Shown here piece by piece: positions 55,322-64,000 of a DNA stretch of 64,000 nucleotides. Made by a program: the position numbers and the translations under genes. Positions within the stretch are counted from its first letter, which is position 1; every line of letters starts with the position of its first letter. Source of the DNA: Desulfovibrio subterraneus (GTDB taxonomy: Bacteria; Desulfobacterota; Desulfovibrionia; Desulfovibrionales; Desulfovibrionaceae). The stretch is taken from NCBI RefSeq assembly GCF_013340285.1, contig NZ_BLVO01000016.1, forward strand, positions 485,021 through 549,020, read 5' to 3'. Below the pieces are notes generated by a model. That model saw only the letters and a list, made by a program, of their open reading frames with translations. It was not told where the DNA came from and ran no database searches.

Positions 55322-55900
55322 CTATCCGAGGCTGCGTATGTAGTCGTACCGGAAGCAGCTTGTCAGGTGGTCGTTGACGAGGCCTGTCGCCTGCAGGTGC
55401 GCATACATGGTGGTTGTTCCCACGAACTTGAAGCCGCGTTTCTTCAGATCTTTGGCAATGGTATCCGACAGCGGGGTGGAGGCGGGCACCTGCTCCAGAC
55501 GCTGCCATTCATTCTGCACCGACCGGCCGTCCACGAATCCCCAGAAGTAGTCGGTGAAGGAGCCAAAGGCGGCCTGAACTTCCTGAAACCGCAGTGCATT
55601 GTTGATGGTTGCGGCGATTTTGAGGCGATTACGGATAATGCGCGTATCCTGCATCAGCCGTTCCGCATCGGCCTCGGTGAGCTTGCCCACGGCGACAGGG
55701 TCAAAGTGCAGGAAGGCCTCACGGTACCCTTCGCGGCGCTGCAGAATGGTGTGCCAGCTCAGCCCTGCCTGTGCCCCTTCCAGAATGAGGAACTCGAAAT
55801 GGGTATTGTCGTCACGTACGGGAACGCCCCACTCCTCGTCATGGTATCGAGTTTCCAGCGGGCTGGCTTCGGCCCACGGGCACCTGTTCTGATCGGGCAT
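55322..55900 (-). CDS. tag: DNA-3-methyladenine glycosylase I
   Basis: 192 residues, the usual length. CPWAEASPLETRYHDEEWGVPVRDD at the start, FEFLILEGAQAGLSWHTILQRREGYREAF, and the late zinc-site sequence VGTTTMYAHLQATGLVNDH..C. Cys and His zinc ligands at both ends are present. It excises 3-methyladenine. ATG 55900 has GAGGAGA upstream. Confidence 0.95.
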   Translation of the reverse strand: MPDQNRCPWAEASPLETRYHDEEWGVPVRDDNTHFEFLILEGAQAGLSWHTILQRREGYREAFLHFDPVAVGKLTEADAERLMQDTRIIRNRLKIAATINNALRFQEVQAAFGSFTDYFWGFVDGRSVQNEWQRLEQVPASTPLSDTIAKDLKKRGFKFVGTTTMYAHLQATGLVNDHLTSCFRYDYIRSLG

Positions 55901-56015
55901 GTCTTCTCTCCTCGAGCGTCTCGGTTTGTCGGATTTCGGGAGTATGCTGCAAAATTTCCGGTAAGGGAAGCGTTGCACGGCGTATTCCCTGCTCAATCTG
56001 CCACACAAAAGAAGC

Positions 56016-56046
56016 GGGGCGCGCTCTTGCAGCGCGCCCCGTGTGG
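56016..56046 (-). terminator. Terminator after the chemoreceptor
   Basis: GGGGCGCGC (56016-56024) and GCGCGCCCC (56032-56040). Minus strand continues GCTTCTTTTGTG. Confidence 0.75.
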
Positions 56047-56073
56047 TGCTTGTGGTGAGAGAGAGGAATACGG

Positions 56074-58176
56074 CTACATGCCGCCTTCCTTCTTGAGGTC
56101 CCTGATGAGTTTCACAAGTTGCTCGGTTTGGCCGGAAAGCTCCTGAAGGGCGTCGGTTGCTTCTTCAACACTTGCGGCGGTGTCCATGGCAATACTGTTG
56201 ATCTCTTCAATGGCGTGGGTGATTTCCTCGGAAGCTGCGGACTGTTCTTCCGCCGCGGTGGCGATGGACTGAATCTGTCCGGCCGATTCCTCGGTTCCGC
56301 TCACGATCTGCGAAAGGGTGGTGCCGGAGGTATTGGCAAGCGAGGTCGCGTGCTCAAGGTCCTTCACCGCAGCCTTCATGGCAGAGACGTTGTTGGCGGC
56401 CACACGCTGGATGGACTGGATGGAAGAGCCCACTTCCTGCGTGGCGTGCATGGTCTTTTCAGCCAGCTTGCGCACTTCGTCTGCAACGACCGCAAAGCCT
56501 CGCCCGGCTTCGCCCGCACGGGCAGCTTCAATGGCGGCGTTCAGGGCAAGCAGGTTGGTCTGGTCGGCGATGTCGGAAATCACGGTCATGATATTGCCGA
56601 TGGCCTTGGCCTGCTCATCCAGCTGCGCCATGTCGGCGTTCAGCGCCTCGGCCTGCTGCTGGGTCGAGTTCATGGCCTTGATGGACTGATCCACGATCTT
56701 GGCACCTTCCTGCGCCCTGTCGCGTACAGTGGAACCCTTGTCGGCCGCGTTGCTCGCGTTCTGGGCAACTTCCAGCACGGTGGCGTTCATTTCTTCCATG
56801 GCGGTTGCCGTGGTCTGGATGCGGTCGCGCTGGGTTTCCGTTCCCTGACGTATGCCGGAAGTTTTGTTGGAAATTTCCGATGTTGCGTGTGAAATGGCGG
56901 CGACAACGGCTTCCAGCTGGCCTGCCGCATGCAACATGCCTTCCGCGCGGGCCTTCTGGGCCTTTTCAAGCGCTTCCTTCGCCTGCTGTGTGGCAGATTC
57001 CGCAGTTCTTGCCTTGTCTTCGGCCTCATCGGTCTTCCGGGTGATTTCCCGCATATTTTCAGACAACTTCAGGGCCATGCTGTTCAGCGAGGCGTAAATC
57101 TGCCCCATCTCATCCATACTGCGCGGGGCAAGCTGTTTGTCGTAGCGTCCGGCGGAGATGTCGTTGAGGAAGCCCACAACAGCACCGAGCGGGCGCAGCG
57201 TGGTGAACTCAATGAAGAACCAGATGAAAAGAGTAATGAGCAGCAGGCTGGCACACCCGATGTAGACGAGCTTGGTCAGGGTGTCGTACACGGGCACCAT
57301 GATCTCGGCCTTTTCCTTCAGGCCTACCAGCTTCCACTTGGTGTGGGGAGAGGTGACGATGACGCCGAGGTATTCCTTGCCGTCGACCGTCACATCCGCA
57401 TAGCCGCTGCCTTTTTTGAAGAGCTCATCAAGGTGGGGGCTGGAAATCTCGCCAACCTGCTTGAAGTTGTAATCGGAGTGTTTGGGATCGGCCAGAATGA
57501 CACCGTCATCCTGAATGAGCACCATGTAGCCCGTTTCACCCAGACGGATGGAGTTCACGAGGTCGGTCAGCTGCTTCAGGGATATATCCACCCCTACACA
57601 GCCTATGATTTCACCATTGCGCTTTACCACACGCATGACGCTGGTGACAGCCTCTCCGGTGGTGGACTTGTATGCCTTGGATGCGGCTGCGCTGTCGGGC
57701 GTCTGCAAGGCTTCTTTGTACCACGGGCGCTTGCGCGGGTCGTAGCCTGCGGGCATTGCACTGTCGACAAGAGCACTTACGAAGGCGCCGTTTTCAGTAC
57801 CCAGAAACACTTCTACATAGGCGGGGTGCGAGCGTTGAACCGCAGAGAAAAGTTTGACAATTTCCTGCCCCACAGTGTCGTCCTGGTCAGGCTTGGCGGC
57901 GCGCGATGCCGTGGTGTTCACATGCGAGGTGGTCACCTCGTCTATGCGCATGGCAATGGGGAAAGACGCAAGCATGTTGGCGTTTCGCTTGCTCTCATCC
58001 ATGAAGAGGCTGATGGCAGTATCAACCTGTCCCAGCTCGCCCTTGACAGACTCATGGCTTGCCCGGTTGGACTGGTTGCTGACAGTGATGCCTACCGTGA
58101 TGAAGATTCCTGCCAGAATCAGCACCACCACCGTCAGCAGGCCTGCTATGATCTTGAATTTCAACGACCGGTTCAT
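56074..58176 (-). CDS. Methyl-accepting chemotaxis protein with dCache sensor
   Basis: 700 residues. TM1 at 8-30, a periplasmic double Cache domain (about 35-285, with [18 protein letters not shown] and [16 protein letters not shown]), TM2 at about 298-322, a HAMP domain ([22 protein letters not shown]), a coiled coil and the signalling hairpin with [31 protein letters not shown]. dCache receptors often bind amino acids, amines or organic acids. No che genes nearby. Confidence 0.95.
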   Translation of the reverse strand: MNRSLKFKIIAGLLTVVVLILAGIFITVGITVSNQSNRASHESVKGELGQVDTAISLFMDESKRNANMLASFPIAMRIDEVTTSHVNTTASRAAKPDQDDTVGQEIVKLFSAVQRSHPAYVEVFLGTENGAFVSALVDSAMPAGYDPRKRPWYKEALQTPDSAAASKAYKSTTGEAVTSVMRVVKRNGEIIGCVGVDISLKQLTDLVNSIRLGETGYMVLIQDDGVILADPKHSDYNFKQVGEISSPHLDELFKKGSGYADVTVDGKEYLGVIVTSPHTKWKLVGLKEKAEIMVPVYDTLTKLVYIGCASLLLITLFIWFFIEFTTLRPLGAVVGFLNDISAGRYDKQLAPRSMDEMGQIYASLNSMALKLSENMREITRKTDEAEDKARTAESATQQAKEALEKAQKARAEGMLHAAGQLEAVVAAISHATSEISNKTSGIRQGTETQRDRIQTTATAMEEMNATVLEVAQNASNAADKGSTVRDRAQEGAKIVDQSIKAMNSTQQQAEALNADMAQLDEQAKAIGNIMTVISDIADQTNLLALNAAIEAARAGEAGRGFAVVADEVRKLAEKTMHATQEVGSSIQSIQRVAANNVSAMKAAVKDLEHATSLANTSGTTLSQIVSGTEESAGQIQSIATAAEEQSAASEEITHAIEEINSIAMDTAASVEEATDALQELSGQTEQLVKLIRDLKKEGGM

Positions 58177-58506
58177 ACATACTCCTCGCTTTATGTGGGC
58201 CGTAATCTACCTTGCGTGTTTTCACGCAATCGGAACACAGGCAGCCGGAGTCCCTGCACCAGCAGAGCTGGAACGTTGTACGGGGCCTCTTGTATGTGTT
58301 CCTCTCTCCCGCCGCAAACTGCAATCGGCATAACGGCCAAATGCGGTCCCATGCCCGTTATGTCTGCCGGATACGTTATTTGTTCATATCCTGTGTCGTC
58401 TTGGATACCCCCCCTGTGAATCCGGCAGAGATTATGGGGCTTATGTTTAATATAATGCATACATTCATATAAAAAATAAACACCTAATAGAAAATAATAA
58501 TAACGA
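58177..58506. other. Gene-free leader of the chemoreceptor
   Basis: 330 bp including an AT-rich block (58440-58500). Promoter for the chemoreceptor expected; no gene supported. Confidence 0.4.
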
Positions 58507-58537
58507 AAACGGGCCGGCACAAAAAGTGTCGGCCCGT
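58495..58537 (-). terminator. Terminator after the ferredoxin-nitroreductase
   Basis: ACGGGCCGGCAC (58509-58520), loop of five, GTGTCGGCCCGT (58526-58537; one G-T pair). On the minus strand followed by TTTTCGTTATTATTATTTT. Confidence 0.82.
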
Positions 58538-58575
58538 TACGGTGCGGTACCAAATTGTAGGCAGTGAGAGCGGAA

Positions 58576-59400
58576 TTACAGCGTTACGACGTGCAGCGTC
58601 TGCTCGGTCCGCTGAACAGTGCGGTGATATCTGACGTCGGGATGACCGAACATCATGACATATCCGTTCGTATGGTTCTCGGGTACGCCCAGTCTGGCTT
58701 TCATGTGGGGAAGAACGGAAGAGAAGGCCCATTTGGCAAAGCCGCACCAGACTGTTCCCAGCCCGAACGAGGCTGCCATGAGTTCAAAATAGCTGAGTGC
58801 GATGTAGGGGTCGGATTCAGGGCAGGGAGAATCTTCAGGCGCGGTTACCCAGAGCAGATGCGGTGCGCCCCGGAAGACGATATCCATGCCTCTGCCCCAG
58901 AGCTTTGCCAGGGTGCCGAAAAACTCCATGCCTTCAGGAAGGCCTTCGGCCGCCATGCGCTGAAGAATACCTTCGTAAACCTCACTTCTGATGCTGTCCA
59001 TGACTGCCATGTCGTCGATCAGCAGAAAGTGCAGGCGAAGGTTGTTCTTGCCGGTGGGAGCGCTTCTGGTGATATCCATGAGGCGTGTGAGCACGTCCCT
59101 GTCCACGTTTTTCTGCTTGTACCGACGAACGGAACGCCGCCCTCTGAGCAGGGTTTCCATCTGATCGGGGGTGGGCATGTTGCCTCTGAGCGGCAGGCTG
59201 TCGGCAGGGTTCTTGCCGAGGATAGACAGCGCAGCAGTGGGACAGACTGTCAGGCAGTGCTGGCACCGCAGACATGCCTCTTCCTTTTCGGGAAGGATGA
59301 AGGGAACGTCGTCGCGCATGCCGATTATGCCCATGGGGCAGTCTTTGACACATTCTCCGCAGCGTACGCACGCTTCTTCGTTGATGGTGAACTGTAACAT
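58576..59400 (-). CDS. Nitroreductase-family protein with N-terminal 2x[4Fe-4S] ferredoxin domain
   Basis: 274 residues. Two clusters CVRCGECVKDCP and CLRCQHCLTVCP (about 11-55), then an FMN nitroreductase domain (GRRSVRRYKQKNVDRDVLTRLMDITRSAPTGKNN.. and YIALSYFELMAASFGLGTVWCGF). Fusion lets ferredoxin-type electrons reach the FMN; substrate unknown. Common in anaerobes. Confidence 0.92.
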   Translation of the reverse strand: MLQFTINEEACVRCGECVKDCPMGIIGMRDDVPFILPEKEEACLRCQHCLTVCPTAALSILGKNPADSLPLRGNMPTPDQMETLLRGRRSVRRYKQKNVDRDVLTRLMDITRSAPTGKNNLRLHFLLIDDMAVMDSIRSEVYEGILQRMAAEGLPEGMEFFGTLAKLWGRGMDIVFRGAPHLLWVTAPEDSPCPESDPYIALSYFELMAASFGLGTVWCGFAKWAFSSVLPHMKARLGVPENHTNGYVMMFGHPDVRYHRTVQRTEQTLHVVTL

Positions 59401-59876
59401 GATTCCTCGTCTTCATTTTCGGGGAGCGGGCTCCCTGTATTGCTATCAGGCAGGAACGGCAAATATAGCACGTACCGCCGGTATGGAAAGAAGGCACAAA
59501 AAAGGTACTTGGGGGTGCTCATGTAACCGTGCTTCCGAAAACGTTCGCTCGAAACTGTATGTGCGGAACTGTGTGTTCAGAATCGCGCGTCCGGAATTGA
59601 GGAGCCGGAAAAATGCGTCGGACGGGGCAGGCAGGAGTAGGTGCAGTCCTGCGGCTGTCGGGTGCCGGAAGAGTGGTGGTTACTCCCAGTCTCACAGGAA
59701 TGCAAGAATCCCCTGCCGCATTGTTACGGGGCAGGGGATTCTTGTTTGGGAAAGAGGCTGAACCGTGTTGGCTATGGCTGGTATTGTTGAGTCTGGGCCG
59801 GTCGCGCCCGATCGTGCAAACCGCGTCTGATCACGTGTCGTTTGGGCCGGGCCAGGGCGCGATGAGCCGCTACGGT
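59401..59876. other. Gene-free stretch with one hairpin
   Basis: 476 bp. AAGAATCCCCTGCC (59704-59717) and GGCAGGGGATTCTT (59730-59743) make a 14-bp perfect stem with a 12-base loop, the probable end of the minus-strand transcript from 61187. Nothing else supported. Confidence 0.6.
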
Positions 59877-61187
59877 CTAGGGCAGCCTGTCGAAGATGGC
59901 CTGCTCCAGCGTGCGTGCGCCATGATCCTCATGCGTATAGTGCACTCGTACATAGGGTTTTGTTATGCGGATAAGACGCTCAAGGCGGATGGGAGTGCCG
60001 AGCAGCACGGTGTCGCAGTCCGCATTGTTGATGCTGGCTTCAAGATCGGCCAGTTGCTTGCCGGAATACCCCATGGCGGGCAGCGCCCTGCCGATGTGGG
60101 GATAGCGGGCAAAGGTTTCGGCAATGGAGCCTGCGGCGGCGGGTCTGGGATCGACAACCGATGCAGCGCCGTAGATGTCCGCAGCTATCTGCGCGGCCCC
60201 ATAGCCCATTTCGCCGTGCGTCAGCGTGGGGCCGTCTTCAACCAGCAGAACGCGCTTGCCCTGTACCATCTGCGGCGTATCCACCGTGACGGTGGACTTG
60301 GCCAGCAGCAGCTCCGCAAGCGGAGCATGGGTGCGCACGGATTCCGTAACCTGTGCTATGGCGGGCAGCGGAGCCGAGTTTACTTTGTTGATGATGGCTA
60401 TGTCCGCAAGGCGCAGGTTGGTTTCGCCGGGATGATAGGTGCGTTCGTGTCCTGGGCGCAGCGGGTCGAGCACGGTAATGTGTATGGTGGGGCGTATGAA
60501 CGGGGTGTCGTTGTTGCCGCCGTCCCAGACAATGACATCGGCTTCCGCTTCGGCCGCGGCAAGGATGCGGGCGTAGTCCACCCCCGCGAACACGGTGAAC
60601 CCCTGCTCCACATGGTGTTCGTATTCCTCGCGTTCTTCAATGGTGCAGTTTGCGGCGTCCATGTCTTCAAGGGAGGCAAAGCGTTGCACGGCCTGCTTTT
60701 CAAGGTCTCCGTACGGCATGGGGTGGCGGATGATGGCTGTTCTGATTCCCCTGTCGCGGAGCATGGAGCATATGTGGCGGGTGACAGGCGACTTGCCGCA
60801 GCCCGTGCGCACAGCGCAGACGGCGATGACCGGCTTGGCGGAGTCCAGCATGGTCTGCGCGGGGGCTGCCAGCATGAAGTTGGCTCCGAGGGCGTTGACC
60901 AGCGAGGCGCGGTGCATGACGGTTTCGTGCGAGATGTCGCTGTACGAAAAGACTGCCGTGTCCACGCGGTGCAGCTGTATCAGTTCCTGCAGCCTGTCTT
61001 CCGATACCACGGGGATGCCTTCGGGATACCGTCCGCCCGCCAGCGAGGGGGGGTAACAGCGGCCGTCTATGTCCGGTATCTGCGTGGCCGTGAAGGCGAC
61101 AACCCGGTATTCCGGATTGTCGCGGAACAGGACATTGAAGTTGTGAAAGTCGCGTCCGGCAGCGCCCATTATGATGATCGTGCGCAT
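59877..61187 (-). CDS. Cyclic 2,3-diphosphoglycerate synthetase-like P-loop protein
   Basis: 436 residues. MGAAGRDFHNFNVLFRDNPEYRVVAFTATQIPDIDGRCYPPSLAG at the start is a Rossmann-like domain; a P-loop AVRTGCGKSPVTRH (about 130-143), then RHPMPYGDL, DVIVWDGGNNDTPF and ADIAIINKVNSA (NKxD-like). The whole matches proteins named after archaeal cyclic-2,3-DPG synthetase, but bacterial members are unproved. ATG 61187 has GAGGAGG upstream; the frame back to 61397 is a shadow. Confidence 0.85.
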   Translation of the reverse strand: MRTIIIMGAAGRDFHNFNVLFRDNPEYRVVAFTATQIPDIDGRCYPPSLAGGRYPEGIPVVSEDRLQELIQLHRVDTAVFSYSDISHETVMHRASLVNALGANFMLAAPAQTMLDSAKPVIAVCAVRTGCGKSPVTRHICSMLRDRGIRTAIIRHPMPYGDLEKQAVQRFASLEDMDAANCTIEEREEYEHHVEQGFTVFAGVDYARILAAAEAEADVIVWDGGNNDTPFIRPTIHITVLDPLRPGHERTYHPGETNLRLADIAIINKVNSAPLPAIAQVTESVRTHAPLAELLLAKSTVTVDTPQMVQGKRVLLVEDGPTLTHGEMGYGAAQIAADIYGAASVVDPRPAAAGSIAETFARYPHIGRALPAMGYSGKQLADLEASINNADCDTVLLGTPIRLERLIRITKPYVRVHYTHEDHGARTLEQAIFDRLP

Positions 61188-61221
61188 GGCAGCCTCCTCG
61201 GATGGAAAACCGTGTGCGAAA

Positions 61222-64000
61222 TTATGCCGTAGAGGCAGCCACTGCGGCACCTCTGCGGGTGTCGGTCCTTTCTGCGGTAATGGTGCCGTCCGCAACTTTG
61301 TAGAGCGCTGCGGAAGGGGCCGTTGCAAGCAGGGTATCCGCTGTCTGCGGATGGCAGGTGAAAAAGAGAATCTGGTTGTGTTCCGCCAGTTCGGCAAGGG
61401 CCTGTGCCGTGAGCGAGGCTCTGCCGGGATCGAAGTTGACGAGAATATCGTCCATGATCACGGGCAGCGCTTCCGCCCCTGCGGAATGGCTGAGGATGAA
61501 GCCGAGCCGCAGCGCAAGAAAGAGTTGCTCGCGGGTGCCGCGGCTGAGCTGGTCCGGCAGGCGGCTTTTGCCCCCCGGCAGCAGGGCGCGGATGGAATCA
61601 TCTTCCAGACTGGTGTGCAGGCCGGAGTATGCCCCGCCCGTAATGGTGCGGAAAAAGCCGCTGGCATGGCGGATGACCGCAGGCTGGCGCTGTTGTTCAA
61701 AAGTGCGCTTGGCGGAGAGCACCAGCTGTCGTGCCATGGCATGGCGCGCCCACTGGCGGCTGAGCTGGTGCAGGTCTTCGCGTATGGCGGCTTCGCGGCT
61801 GCGCAATTCCGACATCTGCTCTGCATTGGCCAGATTTTTGAGAGCCGTGCTGCTGTCACTTATCTGCTGCCGCAGTTCATTTTCCTGCTTCCTGTCGTCG
61901 GCAAGGGCGCTGTCGAGCGTTTGCAGCCGGGCGGCCAGTTCGGCCTTGGCATCGCCGGAGAGCGGTTCGGCAAGAAAGGTTTCCAGCAGCAGAGCGGGAG
62001 ATGCCTGCCCTTCTGCGGAATCAGGGGAACTGCCTGTTTCGGCTCGGGCAGTCCCTGCCGCCAGCGCCGCTTCAAGCGATGCCTGCAGGGGTGTCATTTC
62101 GTTCAGTACGGTCACGCGTGCCGCATAGGCAGCTCCGCGCTGGCGGAAGCGTTCTTCAGCTTCGGATAATGCCTCCGGTGCATCATGAGCGGGCTGTGCA
62201 CCACCGTGCCGCAGCAGCTCAAGGTGTTCAGCCTCGAAGGTGCGCAGACGGTTCTGACATGTCTGCAGGGCGCCGCGCAGTTCGGGTAGTTCCCGTTCCA
62301 GTGCGGTGTGTTCCGCAAGCGCTTCGCGTGCGGCGGCAAGGGCCTGCGAAAGCCTGTCGGTTGCAGCCAGCCGGTCTGCCAATGTTTTTCCGGTTCTTCC
62401 CTGCTCTTCGCTTTGTGCTGCCATCGGCGATTCTGACCCGTCATGTGAACCGGACAGGTGCAGAGCCGCCTGTGCCGCTGCTAACAGAGCATCCTGCCGT
62501 TCGGCATAGGCATCGGCTTCTCGCTGCAGAGCGGTATGATGCCGCATCTGCTGTTCAAGGGTATCGAGAAGCTGCACGCCCTCGCCCACATGACGCAGGG
62601 CAACAAGGGCTGTAGCAGGGCTGAGGGTGGAGACAAGGCCACGGACGGTGAGCCACTCGCGCCACTCTGCGGCAAGGGTGTTCCTTGTGTTGGCAGCGGC
62701 CTCTTCCCGCTGCCGTGCGGCTTCGACTGCCGCAAGGCATTGCTTTGCCTGCGCGTCTCTTTCTGCGAGCATCTGAGCTGCGCGGGCCTGTTCCGTGGCG
62801 GTTTCCCGCTGCCTGCGGGCATTGTCCACGGCGTGGTCGGCAAGGGAGAGCAGTTCGTCTTCCGAGGGCGAAGCGGCCTCGGGGGACAATTGCTTTGCCA
62901 GTTCAAGGTAGCTGTCCACGGCGGAACGCATGGCGGCGGTTTCCTGCATCGCTGTTTCCAGCCCCTGTAGTCTGGCACGTATGCCTTCCACCCTGTCGAA
63001 AATGGAGAGAGCCACCTCGGGTGTTGCCGTGGCAGGCAGCTGCAGGTCGCGCAGCCGCACGGACCAGTTCTGTCTGGCGAGATCGCGTTCATTCCGCGCG
63101 CTGTCCATGCTGCGGACTGTTTCGGCCAGTTGTCTGGCCAGCCGTTCCCGTTCCTGCCGCAGTTCTTCAAGCGAACGGAGCAGGCGGTGATGATTTTCCG
63201 CCGCATCGCGCATGGCGTCTGCGGCAAGTTCCGCTCTGTCGAGATCTGCCTGTTCAGGCGAAGCCGCTCCGGCTGCCACGCACAGAGACTGCATCTGTTC
63301 CGTGAGGCCGTGCAGCTTGGCTTCTTCCTGCTCGATCTGCGCCTGCAGTTCAGCATCCGGAGCGCCGGAGCGGGCGCGCAGATACAGCAGGGCCGCGCCG
63401 CACAGAGACACAAGAACAAGCCCCGCGGCGGCGTATAGGGGGACTTGCGGAATGTGCATGGCGACAGCCTGCGGCAGTTGCGCAAGGTTCGCGGAGACGA
63501 CACTCAGGACACAGCCTGCGGCAAAGACAAGGGCCATGATGGAGTACCCCGCAGCAAGCAGGGCCGGTGCAGGGCGGGATGCCTGTCTGACGGACTGTTG
63601 CGTGCACAGGCTTTCGAGTCGGTGGCGCGCTTCTACAACATCGCGCAGCAGGCTGCGCAGCGAGCGCAGGGCGGCTTTGCGGGCCTCGGCCTCTTCGCGT
63701 GTAGGGGCAACATGTTGGCGTATTTCGGCCTGCCGACCGGCAAGGCGCTCATCATGCTGTTCCAGTTGAGTTGCGGCGGACTGGTGCAGCACCGTTGCGT
63801 CGTGCAGGGCGCGTTCTGAGTCGGCAAGGGTGCGGGCTGCCCCTGCCACGGCTTCGCGGGCCGTGAACGAGGTGTCGAGTGCGAGAATGTGCTCGCGGTG
63901 CCAGTGGGGAACCAGCCGGACAATATCCGAATCCAGTTCCTGTTCGGTCTGGGAATGGGTCTGTCGCCTGCGGGGCAGATCGCTGAGAATGCGCCGCACA
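61222..64000 (-). CDS. YhaN/SbcC-like AAA ATPase, N-terminus beyond window
   Basis: The C-terminal 925 residues of a large coiled-coil ATPase. A membrane-like hairpin lies in the middle (LLAAGYSIMALVFAAGCVLSVVSA and VPLYAAAGLVLVSLCGAALLYL), flanked by very long, Ala/Glu/Arg-rich coiled coils, and the C-terminus carries the ABC-type signature and Walker B (LSRGTREQLFLALRLGFIL.. and LPVIMDDILVNFDP) plus the H-loop FFTCHP. The Walker A half should be upstream of 64000. YhaN-type proteins partner with an SbcD-like phosphoesterase (YhaM/YhaO), perhaps just outside the window. Confidence 0.88.
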   Translation of the reverse strand, partial: VRRILSDLPRRRQTHSQTEQELDSDIVRLVPHWHREHILALDTSFTAREAVAGAARTLADSERALHDATVLHQSAATQLEQHDERLAGRQAEIRQHVAPTREEAEARKAALRSLRSLLRDVVEARHRLESLCTQQSVRQASRPAPALLAAGYSIMALVFAAGCVLSVVSANLAQLPQAVAMHIPQVPLYAAAGLVLVSLCGAALLYLRARSGAPDAELQAQIEQEEAKLHGLTEQMQSLCVAAGAASPEQADLDRAELAADAMRDAAENHHRLLRSLEELRQERERLARQLAETVRSMDSARNERDLARQNWSVRLRDLQLPATATPEVALSIFDRVEGIRARLQGLETAMQETAAMRSAVDSYLELAKQLSPEAASPSEDELLSLADHAVDNARRQRETATEQARAAQMLAERDAQAKQCLAAVEAARQREEAAANTRNTLAAEWREWLTVRGLVSTLSPATALVALRHVGEGVQLLDTLEQQMRHHTALQREADAYAERQDALLAAAQAALHLSGSHDGSESPMAAQSEEQGRTGKTLADRLAATDRLSQALAAAREALAEHTALERELPELRGALQTCQNRLRTFEAEHLELLRHGGAQPAHDAPEALSEAEERFRQRGAAYAARVTVLNEMTPLQASLEAALAAGTARAETGSSPDSAEGQASPALLLETFLAEPLSGDAKAELAARLQTLDSALADDRKQENELRQQISDSSTALKNLANAEQMSELRSREAAIREDLHQLSRQWARHAMARQLVLSAKRTFEQQRQPAVIRHASGFFRTITGGAYSGLHTSLEDDSIRALLPGGKSRLPDQLSRGTREQLFLALRLGFILSHSAGAEALPVIMDDILVNFDPGRASLTAQALAELAEHNQILFFTCHPQTADTLLATAPSAALYKVADGTITAERTDTRRGAAVAASTA

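Noticed and set aside
59613-61232. 539-codon plus frame opposite the cDPG-synthetase-like gene
   Set aside because: Shadow; lacks any recognisable domain and starts in intergenic DNA.

Overview
The window reads as chromosomal DNA from a Gram-negative, GC-rich, largely anaerobic bacterium. The best guess is a sulfate reducer of the Desulfovibrionaceae. This rests on overall gene style, several sigma-54 promoters, a DMSO-reductase-family respiratory operon, a DsrE-like protein, a ferredoxin-nitroreductase, a Cache-type chemoreceptor and an exopolysaccharide locus; there is no rRNA or marker gene to fix the taxon. I found no CRISPR array, tRNA, rRNA, intact transposase or prophage.

Layout. 1-11.5 kb: a probable sigma-54 regulon. 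An alkaline-phosphatase-superfamily hydrolase with an Ala-rich partner (minus) diverges from a BCCT transporter (plus). Next come a PAS/AAA+/Fis enhancer-binding protein (minus), an OsmC-lipoamide dehydrogenase-GcvH operon, and an EamA exporter overlapping a YitT protein. Each of the four transcription units other than the regulator has a -24/-12 promoter, and copies of a palindrome GCGACA-N4-TGTCGC, some with mismatches, lie upstream of these units. This is the strongest candidate for an undescribed system: a substrate-induced regulon with its own lipoyl-dependent thiol redox chain.

11.5-24.4 kb: a MerR/GyrI regulator, an AEC transporter, an ECF importer operon (PPC protein, S, T and fused A-A' subunits) and a complete ribose operon rbsDACBKR behind a 34-bp RbsR-type operator that overlaps the promoter.

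24.4-41.5 kb: YbaK deacylase, a 1599-residue AAA/TPR/PAS hybrid histidine kinase, an AraC regulator, a PEBP protein, a TorD-DmsA-DmsB-DmsC-like operon with a LuxR-type sensor-regulator, a TauE/SafE exporter and KatG.

41.5-47.2 kb: a repeat-rich patch with a MITE-like dispersed element (three copies in the window plus one diverged), a membrane-fusion-protein remnant, tandem terminator-like hairpins, Rnk, a FemAB-like protein, DsrE and a tandem glycine riboswitch controlling an AGCS amino-acid symporter.

47.4-55 kb: exopolysaccharide region (two GT4 glycosyltransferases, WbaP, an O-antigen ligase/polymerase, a methyltransferase) interrupted by a 1.2-kb gene-poor scar that keeps the C-terminal tail of a UDP-GlcNAc 2-epimerase. 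55-64 kb: Tag glycosylase, chemoreceptor, ferredoxin-nitroreductase, a cyclic-2,3-diphosphoglycerate-synthetase-like P-loop protein and a truncated YhaN/SbcC-like ATPase that runs off the window.
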